Notes under the pieces: generated by a model
What the model saw: only the letters and a program-made list of their open reading frames with translations
What the model was told of the DNA's origin: nothing
Databases searched by the model: none
DNA from: Hyphomicrobiales bacterium
GTDB taxonomy: Bacteria; Pseudomonadota; Alphaproteobacteria; Rhizobiales; Beijerinckiaceae
Direction of reading: 5' to 3'
Length of the DNA stretch: 35,309 bases
Assembly (NCBI GenBank): GCA_947455455.1
Contig: CANGOE010000026.1
Location: forward strand, 1 to 35,309
Translations under genes and position numbers: made by a program
In this document: positions 1 to 6,978 of the stretch, one piece after another
Numbering within the stretch: position 1 is the first letter of the stretch
Layout of the letters: every line of letters starts with the position of its first letter

Positions 1-122
1 AGTGTACGAAGGCTTGTTTTCATGAGAGGACCCCTCCACTGACTGCGAACATGCGGGTTCGCTCCGTTCGATTGTGGTATGTGATGGCCATGATGGCACG
101 CGGATGCTGTCTGGCAAACAGA

Positions 123-926
123 TTACCCATTGTGCGTGGCTTTCTTCTGCACGCCATGGGCGACAAAGTGGCGAAAATCGGCAATGGCACGCTCAGGGGC
201 CAGCGCGAAACTGGGGCCGCGACTGGGCTCAAGTCCGTCTAGCTTGTGCAGGGCCACCGCCATTTCGGCCGTTTTCAATGTCACCGAGGCCGAATTGATC
301 ACCGGAGCATGACCGATCGTGTAGCCGCGCAGGCGGCACAGCAACAAGGCAGGCAAAACCCCGGCAGGGATCACCACATCAGCGCCCGCATCCACCAAAG
401 GTTTGGCCTTGTCATAAAATACCGCCCGCATCCGTTCGAAGGCGGTTTCGTCTCCGGCAAAAGCATCGTTGAAATCTTGCGCGGCAAAGCCCAATCCGGC
501 GACACCGCTGATCCGGCTGGCCAGTCCGTAGCGTTCGGCCTGTTCGTAATGCCAGACCTCGAAAACCGGATCGATCGAGATCATCGCAATGCGGCGGCCC
601 ATCTGGGCGGCATAGTGCAAGGTGGCTTCGCCGGTGCCGATCACCGGCATGCGCACCGCCGAGCGGGCCTCGTACAGACCGGGATCCTGAAAATGTCCGA
701 TCACGAAGGCATCGTAATCCTGTTCGGCGGCACCGATGCAGTGATCAATGGTCTGTGCGGCACAGCGGAATTCGGTCAACCGGCCGAAATCGCGGTCCGG
801 CGGCGTGATGCCGACCACATCAACCACGGTGCCGGGGGCGGCAATCTCGTTGAGATAACGTGACAAGACTTCGAGATACGGCGCATTCTGCGCGAGGTCT
901 ACAAAACTTTGCCAAAGGATGCGCAT
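123..926 (-). CDS. Asp/Glu/hydantoin racemase-family protein lacking both catalytic cysteines
   Basis: A 267-residue protein with the fold signatures of the Asp/Glu/hydantoin racemase superfamily: a DPGLYEAR segment (residues 81-88), PVIGTGEA (94-101) and GADVV (181-185). Hydantoin racemases and relatives use two cysteines, one in a CFxDPG motif and one in a GADxIxLGC motif. Here the first position is His78 (GHFQDPG) and the second is Gly189 (IPAGV), so classical two-base racemase chemistry looks impossible. Maleate isomerase and arylmalonate decarboxylase are relatives with other reactions but still use at least one of these cysteines. I chose the ATG at 926 because it opens the conserved N-terminal strand MRILWQSF; an in-frame ATG at 965 has no visible ribosome site. 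The gene is divergent from the Rieske oxygenase operon and probably serves the same pathway. Family assignment is firm; the reaction is unknown. Confidence 0.85.
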   Translation of the reverse strand: MRILWQSFVDLAQNAPYLEVLSRYLNEIAAPGTVVDVVGITPPDRDFGRLTEFRCAAQTIDHCIGAAEQDYDAFVIGHFQDPGLYEARSAVRMPVIGTGEATLHYAAQMGRRIAMISIDPVFEVWHYEQAERYGLASRISGVAGLGFAAQDFNDAFAGDETAFERMRAVFYDKAKPLVDAGADVVIPAGVLPALLLCRLRGYTIGHAPVINSASVTLKTAEMAVALHKLDGLEPSRGPSFALAPERAIADFRHFVAHGVQKKATHNG

Positions 927-1036
927 CAACCTGCCGACCCTGCCCCAGATGCAACACCAATCCATTCATGGAGGATCCATGTCCGGTGCATGTCGATCAT
1001 ACGAAATTACTTCAAGGTTAAACATCTTCGGATGGC

Positions 1037-1078
1037 TGTCAACGATTAGTTGCAACCCTGATTTCTCTGTTTTGCAAC
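1037..1078 (-). promoter_or_regulatory. Candidate promoter and paired TTGCAAC sites for the racemase-family gene
   Basis: On the minus strand a consensus -35 hexamer TTGACA lies at the complement of 1037-1042. Its -10 is poor, AACCTT at 17 nt spacing. Just upstream are two 7-mers TTGCAAC starting at 1050 and 1072, exactly 22 bp or two helical turns apart. The first sits inside a perfect palindrome GTTGCAAC (1049-1056). This layout is typical of an activator bound on one face of the DNA, but which protein binds is not shown. Confidence 0.35.
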
Positions 1079-1204
1079 GAGATCGCATATGGGTATCATT
1101 TAGGCTAACATCATGAAAAAAAGTGATAATTTTTACAGTTAATCCCCAATATCGCCCTGTCCTGCACCCGTTTTCAAACCCGTTGCCAATCTGGGCCGCT
1201 GTGG

Positions 1205-1233
1205 TTGACGCTTAAATTTCGCAGACCTAAAGT
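1205..1233 (+). promoter_or_regulatory. Sigma70-type promoter of the oxygenase operon
   Basis: TTGACG (1205-1210), a 17-nt spacer, then TAAAGT (1228-1233). A start point near 1240 would give a leader of about 100 nt before the reductase ATG at 1339. This is the best promoter match in the intergenic region. An alternative TGATAAT at 1124-1130 has no good -35 partner. Confidence 0.55.
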
Positions 1234-1238
1234 GAGGG

Positions 1239-1250
1239 GGTGAAATCACC
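1239..1250. promoter_or_regulatory. Inverted repeat over the operon start point (candidate operator)
   Basis: GGTGA-AA-TCACC forms two perfect 5-bp arms around a 2-bp centre. It falls exactly where transcription from the 1205-1233 promoter should begin, so a repressor bound here would block initiation. The cognate protein is unknown; the only regulator gene in the window is the GntR-family gene at 25184-25921. Confidence 0.4.
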
Positions 1251-1338
1251 TTCGGGCTGTGGCTGTGACGCGGTGGCGCGGTTCGACCTGCTTGGTGCAC
1301 AAATGGGTGCAACCACCGATGAGCATGAAAGCCAGACC

Positions 1339-2310
1339 ATGAGCACCACCACCCCACACAGTCTGGTTGTCACAGAGGTGCGCGCTTTGACCCCCGCGAT
1401 CCGAGCCATCACGCTGGCGGCTCCCGATGGGGCGGGACTGGCGGGCTGGCAGGCCGGTGCGCATATCAATATCGCACTGCCCGGCGGGTCCGAACGGTCT
1501 TATTCGCTGGTCAACCCGACAGCCGATGAAGGGTCTACGCAAGCGCCCAAAACCTATCTGCTGGGGGTCAGGCTTTCCCAGACAAGTGCGGGCGGCTCCC
1601 GTTTCATGCACGCCTTGCAGGTCGGGGATCTGGTCAGTGCGAGCGCGCCGCGCAACCATTTCGCACTGCAGGCTACCAGCCACACCACGGTTCTGGTGGC
1701 CGGCGGGATTGGCATTACGCCATTGATTTCGATGGCGGCGGAGCTGAAAGCCGCACAAAAGCCCTTTCGGATGGTCTATGCCGTGCGCAACCGTGACCAG
1801 CTGGCTTTTCTGGACGAGGTGCAGGCCCTGGCGGGCGAGGCTTTGAGCGTGCATTGCGATGCCGGGGCGGGCCAGTTTGATCTGGCGGGCTTGATGGCCT
1901 CGCTGGTTGATGGCGAGCCGCTCTATCTGTGCGGGCCGATGCCGATGATCGAGGCGGGGATTGCGGCCGCCAAACAGTTGGGCTGGGCCGACAAGCGGTT
2001 GCATTTTGAAATCTTCAGCGCGCCGGAAATGCAGGCCGGCGACAAGCCTTTCGAGATCGTGCTGAAATCGTCCGGAAAACGCTATCAGGTGCCTGCCGAC
2101 AAAACCATTCTGGATGTGCTGGTCGCCGCCGATGAGGATCCGATCTATGATTGCCAGCGCGGGGATTGCGGTATCTGTCAGGTCGGGGTGATCGAGGGCG
2201 TGCCGGACCATCGTGATTTTATCCTGTCGGATTCCGAAAAAGCCGCAGGCCGTCTGATCCAGATCTGTATTTCACGGGCCCATTCCAGTGAACTGGTTCT
2301 GGATATCTGA
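1339..2310 (+). CDS. Rieske oxygenase reductase component (VanB/phthalate dioxygenase reductase type)
   Basis: A 323-residue electron-transfer protein that passes electrons from NAD(P)H to the oxygenase. Domain order is flavin-binding FNR-like barrel (RSYS, residues 53-56), nucleotide-binding domain (GGIGITP, 122-128, and LCGPMPMI near 197-204), then a C-terminal plant-type 2Fe-2S ferredoxin with Cys272, Cys277, Cys280 and Cys310 in the spacing Cx4Cx2Cx29C. This order and length are those of the phthalate dioxygenase reductase/VanB family, which binds FMN. The ATG at 1339 starts where the family begins; an upstream in-frame extension to 1240 has no homology-like content. The oxygenase alpha subunit follows within 20 nt, so this is the dedicated reductase of a two-component system. 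Confidence 0.92.
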   Translation: MSTTTPHSLVVTEVRALTPAIRAITLAAPDGAGLAGWQAGAHINIALPGGSERSYSLVNPTADEGSTQAPKTYLLGVRLSQTSAGGSRFMHALQVGDLVSASAPRNHFALQATSHTTVLVAGGIGITPLISMAAELKAAQKPFRMVYAVRNRDQLAFLDEVQALAGEALSVHCDAGAGQFDLAGLMASLVDGEPLYLCGPMPMIEAGIAAAKQLGWADKRLHFEIFSAPEMQAGDKPFEIVLKSSGKRYQVPADKTILDVLVAADEDPIYDCQRGDCGICQVGVIEGVPDHRDFILSDSEKAAGRLIQICISRAHSSELVLDI

Positions 2311-2327
2311 ACATGGGGGATTCACAC

Positions 2328-3641
2328 ATGCCACGCTACACAGGCAATGCCGAAGCCGTCAGAGGGTTGATCCGCGAGCGCGAGGTGCATCGCGATGTCT
2401 ATATTGACGAGGAAGTGTTCCAGCTCGAAATGGACCATCTGTTCGCCAATACCTGGGTCTATGTCGGCCATGACAGCCAGATCCCCAATGCGGGGGATTA
2501 TTTCGGCACAACCATCGGCTCGCAACCGGTTCTGATGGTGCGTCATGGTGATGGTGCGGTGCATGTGCTGTTCAACCGCTGTCCGCATAAAGGCGTGCGG
2601 GTGACCACCGAGACCTGCGGCAATACCGGCAAGTTTTTCCGCTGTCCCTATCATGCCTGGTCATTCAAACTCGATGGCAGTCTGCTCGCGATCCCACTCA
2701 AGAAGGGGTACGAGAATACCGGCCTTGAGGAGAGCGAGGCGATCAAGGGGCTGACCCCTGTCAAACATGTGCGCAATTATCGCGGCTTTGTCTTTGCCAA
2801 GCTCAACGATACCGGATTGGATTTCGAGGAATTCTTTGCCGGAAGCCTGTCCAGTCTCGATAACATGATCGACCGTTCCCCCGCCGGCCGGCTGGAAGTG
2901 GCTGGTGGCGTGTTGCGCTACATGCACAATTGCAACTGGAAAATGCTGGTCGAAAACCAGACCGACACCTGCCATCCGATGGTCGCGCATGAATCCTCGG
3001 CAGGGACCGCCATCGATGTCTGGAAGAACGCCCCCGAAGGCACCAAGAAGCCGATGGCTGTCGAAATTTTTGCACCCTTCATGTCGTCCTATGAATTTTT
3101 CGAGGGCATGGGAATCCGGGTCTGGCCGAATGGCCACGGGCATACGGGGGTCAGCCACTCGATCCATTCCGACTATTCGGTCATCCCCGGCTATTTCGAG
3201 CAGATGAGCGCGGCCTATGGCGAGGACAAGGCCAAGGCCATTCTGGACGAGAACCGGCACAACACGGTCTATTTTCCCAATGTGATGATCAAGGGGCCGA
3301 TCCAGCTGTTGCGGCTGTTCAAACCGATTTCCGCCAACAAGACGCTGGTGGAAAGCTGGACCTTCCGGCTGGTTGACGCGCCCGATGTCCTGCTGGAGCG
3401 CACCTTGATGTATAACCGCCTGATCAACGCCCCGACATCGGTGGTCGGCCATGACGATCTCGAAATGTACGAGCGTGCGCAAGAAGGCCTGCATGTCGAT
3501 GCCAATCAATGGGTCAACATCCAGCGGTTGTATTCGGAGGATGAAAAGCCCGATGTGACCGCCGAAACCAACGGCACGACCGAATGGCAGATGCGCAACC
3601 AGTTTCGGGCCTGGTCCAAATTTATCACCATGAGCATGTGA
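2328..3641 (+). CDS. Aromatic ring-hydroxylating (Rieske) oxygenase alpha subunit
   Basis: A 437-residue catalytic subunit. The Rieske 2Fe-2S ligands are Cys85 and His87 (RCPHKG) and Cys106 and His109 (RCPYHAW). The mononuclear iron site is seen in NWKMLVEN (203-210) followed by Asp213, His216 and His221 (DTCHPMVAH); the third iron ligand should be an acid in the DDLEMYERAQ region near the C-terminus. It would insert oxygen into an aromatic or similar ring using electrons from the preceding reductase. I prefer the ATG at 2328 because GGGGGA lies 7 nt upstream; an ATG at 2313 would add only five residues. The beta subunit follows after 9 nt. The alpha/beta type points to substrates such as benzoate-, anthranilate- or biphenyl-like compounds, but the substrate cannot be read from sequence. 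Confidence 0.95.
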   Translation: MPRYTGNAEAVRGLIREREVHRDVYIDEEVFQLEMDHLFANTWVYVGHDSQIPNAGDYFGTTIGSQPVLMVRHGDGAVHVLFNRCPHKGVRVTTETCGNTGKFFRCPYHAWSFKLDGSLLAIPLKKGYENTGLEESEAIKGLTPVKHVRNYRGFVFAKLNDTGLDFEEFFAGSLSSLDNMIDRSPAGRLEVAGGVLRYMHNCNWKMLVENQTDTCHPMVAHESSAGTAIDVWKNAPEGTKKPMAVEIFAPFMSSYEFFEGMGIRVWPNGHGHTGVSHSIHSDYSVIPGYFEQMSAAYGEDKAKAILDENRHNTVYFPNVMIKGPIQLLRLFKPISANKTLVESWTFRLVDAPDVLLERTLMYNRLINAPTSVVGHDDLEMYERAQEGLHVDANQWVNIQRLYSEDEKPDVTAETNGTTEWQMRNQFRAWSKFITMSM

Positions 3642-3650
3642 GGTGTCATC

Positions 3651-4157
3651 ATGACCAGTCAGACCGCATTGCTCACCAGCCCGCCGACCGACCAGCAATT
3701 GATCGATTTCGTGGTGTCCGAGGCCCGGATGATCGACATGCAACGGTTCGAGGAATGGCTCGATCTGTTTTGCGAGGATGGCCATTACTGGATGCCGCTG
3801 GAATGGGGGCAGACCGATCCCCGTCTCACCTGTTCCCTGATGTATGAGGACCGGCTTTTGTTGAAAATCCGCGTCGAGCGTCTCAAGGGCAATCGCACCT
3901 TTTCGCAAAAGCCCAAAAGCCGTTGTCACCATGTCTTGCAGACACCGCAGGTCGATCGTCGCGACGAGGCCGCCAATCTGTACCAGACATGGACCCCGAT
4001 GCATTATGTCGAAACCCGTTTTGACGAACAGCAATTGTTCGCCGCTTGGGCGACCCATACGTTGTGCGTCGAGGATGGACGGTTGAAAATCAAATTGAAG
4101 CGCGTCGATATCGTCAATTGCGATGCGGCCTTCGGCAATATCCAGTTGTTCATGTGA
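3651..4157 (+). CDS. Aromatic ring-hydroxylating oxygenase beta subunit
   Basis: A 168-residue small subunit of the NTF2/SnoaL-like fold that packs with the alpha subunit, usually as alpha3beta3. Family-like segments are the start of the domain (QLIDFVVSEARMID), FCEDGHYWMPLEW and the basic segment KPKSRCHHVL, ending in a typical beta-strand close (RVDIVNCDAAFGNIQLFM). It has no cofactor ligands, as expected. The start follows the alpha stop by 9 nt with GAGG in the gap, and its stop codon overlaps the next start (TGATG at 4155-4159), showing translational coupling to the ligase. Confidence 0.92.
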   Translation: MTSQTALLTSPPTDQQLIDFVVSEARMIDMQRFEEWLDLFCEDGHYWMPLEWGQTDPRLTCSLMYEDRLLLKIRVERLKGNRTFSQKPKSRCHHVLQTPQVDRRDEAANLYQTWTPMHYVETRFDEQQLFAAWATHTLCVEDGRLKIKLKRVDIVNCDAAFGNIQLFM

Positions 4158-5794
4158 TGGACCAGCATTTCCCCTTGTCGGTTCCAACCGTATTTGCCGC
4201 TTTTGCGGCAACTGCGGCACGCCATCCGTCTTGTGCCTTTCTCTCGGTCCTGCCGGAGACGGCCAAGGTCTATGCAATAGAGCCGGGTGACATCAGTTAT
4301 CAGACAGCGCAGGCCGGGATTATGCGCTTGCAACAGGCCTATCATCAGGCGGGTTTCGGTTTCGGCCATCGGGTCGGGCTGTTGCTGGAAAACCGTCCGG
4401 CGTTTTTTCTGCACTGGTTTGCATTGAATGGTCTGGGTGTTTCGGTGGTGCCGATCAATCCCGATCTGCGTGCCAGCGAGTTGGAATATCTGATCAGCCA
4501 TTCGGAAATTGTTGCGGCCTTGGCTTTGCCATCGCGCCATGCGGATTTGCAGGCCGCAGCCCTTGCCAAATCCATCACCCTGCCGTTGTTCGGTCCCGAT
4601 GAGGCTCCGCCCGTGCTGGCCGGTCCGCCGCCGCGTTCGGGCCAGCCCGACATCAACAGCGAATGTGCCTTGCTGTACACGTCGGGCACCACGGGCCAGC
4701 CCAAGGGCTGTGTCCTGCCCAACGAATATTTTCTCTATGCGGGCCATTGGTATGCCCATATCGGCGGCCTGATCGAGATGCAGGCAGGCTGTGAGCGGAT
4801 GCTGACACCGCTGCCGATTTTCCACATGAATGCGATGGCCTATTCAGCCATGGCGATGGTGATGACGGGTGGCTGTCTGATCGCGCTCGACCGGTTCCAT
4901 CCGCGCTCGTGGTGGGACAGCGTGCGCGAGAGCAAGGCGACGATTGTGCATTATCTCGGTGTGATGCCGTCGATGCTGATCGGTGCGCCCGACAGTGCGC
5001 AGGACAAGGCCCATTCGGTTCGCTTCGGGTTTGGAGCGGGGGTCGATCAGGGCTTGCATGTGCCGTTCGAGGAACGCTTCGGCTTTCCCTTGATCGAGGC
5101 CTGGGCGATGACAGAAACAGGAGCCGGTGCGGTGGTCGTTGCGTCCAACGAGCCGCGCCATCGCGGCACGCGGTGTTTCGGCAAGCCGTCGAACGAGCTT
5201 GAGGTACGTATTGTCGCAGAGGACGGATCGGAAGCCGCCACCGATGCGCCGGGTGAATTGCTGGTGCGTCATGCCGGTCCCGATCCGCGTTACGGATTTT
5301 TCCGGGCCTATCTGAAAGACGAGGAGGCCACGCAACAGGCTTGGGAGGGCGGCTGGTTCCATACCGGTGATGTTGTGCGGCACGGGGCCGATGGCTCGTT
5401 GCATTTCATTGACCGCAAGAAAAACGTCATCCGACGGTCGGGCGAGAATATTTCGGCGGTCGAGGTCGAAGGCGTGTTGCTCCAGCACAAGGCGGTCAAA
5501 TCGGTCGCGGTGGCCCCTGTGGCCGATCCGGTCAGGGGCGACGAGGTGTTTGCCTGTGTGGTGCTGGACGGCGCCTATCAGGCCGATGAGACGCTGGCGG
5601 CCGATATTGTCGGCTGGTGCCTGTCGCGCTTGGCCTATTACAAGGCGCCGGGCTATGTCGGCTTTGTGTCCATGGTGCCGCTGACCTCGACGCAGAAAAT
5701 CCAGCGTGGCAGTCTGAAGGATCTGGTGGCGGGCGTGATCGGTACAGCGGCGTGTTTCGATACGCGCGCCATGAAAAAGCGGGGGACGCATTGA
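4157..5794 (+). CDS. AMP-dependent acyl-CoA ligase (CaiC-like), plus-operon copy
   Basis: A 545-residue member of the ANL adenylating superfamily that activates a carboxylic acid with ATP and joins it to CoA. The P-loop-like motif is YTSGTTGQPKG (174-184). GWFHTGD, the hinge segment FIDRKKNVIRRSGENIS and a C-terminal lysine in STQKIQRG are also present, so the enzyme should be active. The IRRSGENISxxEVE signature is closest to the crotonobetaine/carnitine CoA-ligase group, a broad family that includes many aromatic- and short-chain-acid ligases. A paralogue of similar length and motifs ends the opposing operon (9772-11367). The start overlaps the beta-subunit stop and the end overlaps the thiolase-like start, both as TGATG. 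Confidence 0.9.
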   Translation: MDQHFPLSVPTVFAAFAATAARHPSCAFLSVLPETAKVYAIEPGDISYQTAQAGIMRLQQAYHQAGFGFGHRVGLLLENRPAFFLHWFALNGLGVSVVPINPDLRASELEYLISHSEIVAALALPSRHADLQAAALAKSITLPLFGPDEAPPVLAGPPPRSGQPDINSECALLYTSGTTGQPKGCVLPNEYFLYAGHWYAHIGGLIEMQAGCERMLTPLPIFHMNAMAYSAMAMVMTGGCLIALDRFHPRSWWDSVRESKATIVHYLGVMPSMLIGAPDSAQDKAHSVRFGFGAGVDQGLHVPFEERFGFPLIEAWAMTETGAGAVVVASNEPRHRGTRCFGKPSNELEVRIVAEDGSEAATDAPGELLVRHAGPDPRYGFFRAYLKDEEATQQAWEGGWFHTGDVVRHGADGSLHFIDRKKNVIRRSGENISAVEVEGVLLQHKAVKSVAVAPVADPVRGDEVFACVVLDGAYQADETLAADIVGWCLSRLAYYKAPGYVGFVSMVPLTSTQKIQRGSLKDLVAGVIGTAACFDTRAMKKRGTH

Positions 5795-6978
5795 TGGCCT
5801 TGCCTGCACGCACTGCCCGCACATCCTATGATACCGTGGTTGCCTGCGCACCGGTGACGGTGCCCTATACCCGTTTTTCACCGGAGAGTGCGGCATGGTG
5901 GATTGGCCGCGCTTTGCACGGGCTGTTGGCGCAATCGGGTTTGCAGATCAAGGATCTCGACGGTTTTGCCTTGTCGAGCTTTACAGCCGGACCCGATACG
6001 GCAATCGGGTTGACCCAGCATCTCGGTCTAACCCCGCGTTGGCTCGACCACATTCCGCTGGGCGGTGCCAGTGCGGTGGTTGCCCTGCGGCGGGCGGCAC
6101 GGGCGGTGCAGGCGGGGGATGCCGATATTGTGGCCTGTGTGGCGGCAGATACCAACCATGTCGATTCATTCCGCAAAACGCTCTCGACCTTTTCGCGGTT
6201 CGCCCAGGATGCCGTCTATCCCTACGGGTCGGGCGGGCCCAATGCCAGCTTTGCGCTGATCACCAAAAATTACATGAACATGTTCGGCGCAACCCGCGAG
6301 GATTTCGGTAAAATCTGCGTGGCCCAGCGCGACAATGCCCTTGCTCACCCGCTGGCCCTGATGAAACAGAAGCTGACGCTCGAGGCCTATCTGGCGGCCC
6401 GTCCGATTGCCGATCCGATCCATCTGTTCGATTGCGTGATGCCGTGTGCGGGCGCTGAGGCCTTTCTGGTGTGCCGCGAGGAGACCGCCCGCTCGCTTGG
6501 TCTCAAGACCGTGCGGATTCTGTCGACCATCGAACGGCACAATGCCTTCCCTGAGGATCCGGTGCAGATCAGGGGCGGCTGGGCCATGGATGTCGATGAT
6601 TTGTGGGGCATGGCAGGGGTAACACCCGACAGCATCGATTTTGTCGAGACCTATGATGACTATCCGGTGATCTCGATGATGCAGTTCGAGGATCTCGGCT
6701 TTTGCAAGAAAGGCGAGGGTCCGGACTTTGTGCGCAGTCATAGCCTGACCAATGACGGCTCATTCCCGCATAATACATCGGGCGGGCAATTGTCGGTCGG
6801 TCAGGCCGGGGCGGCGGGTGGCTTCCTCGGATTGGTCGAAGCCATCAGACAGTTGACAGACAGCGCTCTGGGCACGCCGGTGCCACAGGCCCGATTGGGG
6901 CTGGTTTCCGGTTTCGGCATGATCAATTATGATCGCGGCCTGTCCTCGTGTGCCGCCATTCTTGCGAGGTCCGCATGA
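5794..6978 (+). CDS. Thiolase-like (lipid-transfer/Ltp2-type) protein without catalytic cysteine
   Basis: A 394-residue thiolase-fold protein. The thiolase nucleophile motif (normally CxSG) reads PLGGASA at residues 88-94, so the cysteine is absent. The late motif HNTSGGQLSVGQAGAAGG keeps the glycine-rich oxyanion-type loop. This pattern matches the SCP2-thiolase/Ltp2 branch, in which proteins pair with a DUF35 partner and cleave CoA-linked side chains by retro-aldol reaction, using tyrosines rather than a cysteine. Tyrosines in ETYDDYPVI are candidates. The next gene, overlapping by ATGA, begins with a DUF35 domain, exactly as expected for such a complex. The ATG at 5794 overlaps the ligase stop and has GGGGGA upstream. 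Ordinary thiolysis looks unlikely; an acyl-binding structural role is the other possibility. Confidence 0.85.
   Translation: MALPARTARTSYDTVVACAPVTVPYTRFSPESAAWWIGRALHGLLAQSGLQIKDLDGFALSSFTAGPDTAIGLTQHLGLTPRWLDHIPLGGASAVVALRRAARAVQAGDADIVACVAADTNHVDSFRKTLSTFSRFAQDAVYPYGSGGPNASFALITKNYMNMFGATREDFGKICVAQRDNALAHPLALMKQKLTLEAYLAARPIADPIHLFDCVMPCAGAEAFLVCREETARSLGLKTVRILSTIERHNAFPEDPVQIRGGWAMDVDDLWGMAGVTPDSIDFVETYDDYPVISMMQFEDLGFCKKGEGPDFVRSHSLTNDGSFPHNTSGGQLSVGQAGAAGGFLGLVEAIRQLTDSALGTPVPQARLGLVSGFGMINYDRGLSSCAAILARSA

Larger units (their letters stand above)
927..1338. other. Divergent intergenic control region
   Basis: About 410 bases without a convincing gene lie between the racemase-family gene (minus) and the oxygenase operon (plus). 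The region contains a good promoter for the plus operon (1205-1233), an inverted repeat over its likely start point (1239-1250), a TTGACA element facing the racemase-family gene (complement of 1037-1042) and two TTGCAAC sites 22 bp apart (1050-1056 and 1072-1078). It is the natural place for a regulator to act on both directions. Confidence 0.7.

Noticed and set aside
1-122. Possible gene fragment or terminator at the left edge
   Set aside because: Only short frames and a weak GAGG/CCTC repeat are present; nothing supports a gene or a firm terminator.
2661-4277. A 538-codon open frame antisense to the oxygenase alpha and beta genes
   Set aside because: It lies opposite genes with clear motifs and itself has no recognisable domain. 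Long antisense frames are common in GC-rich DNA.
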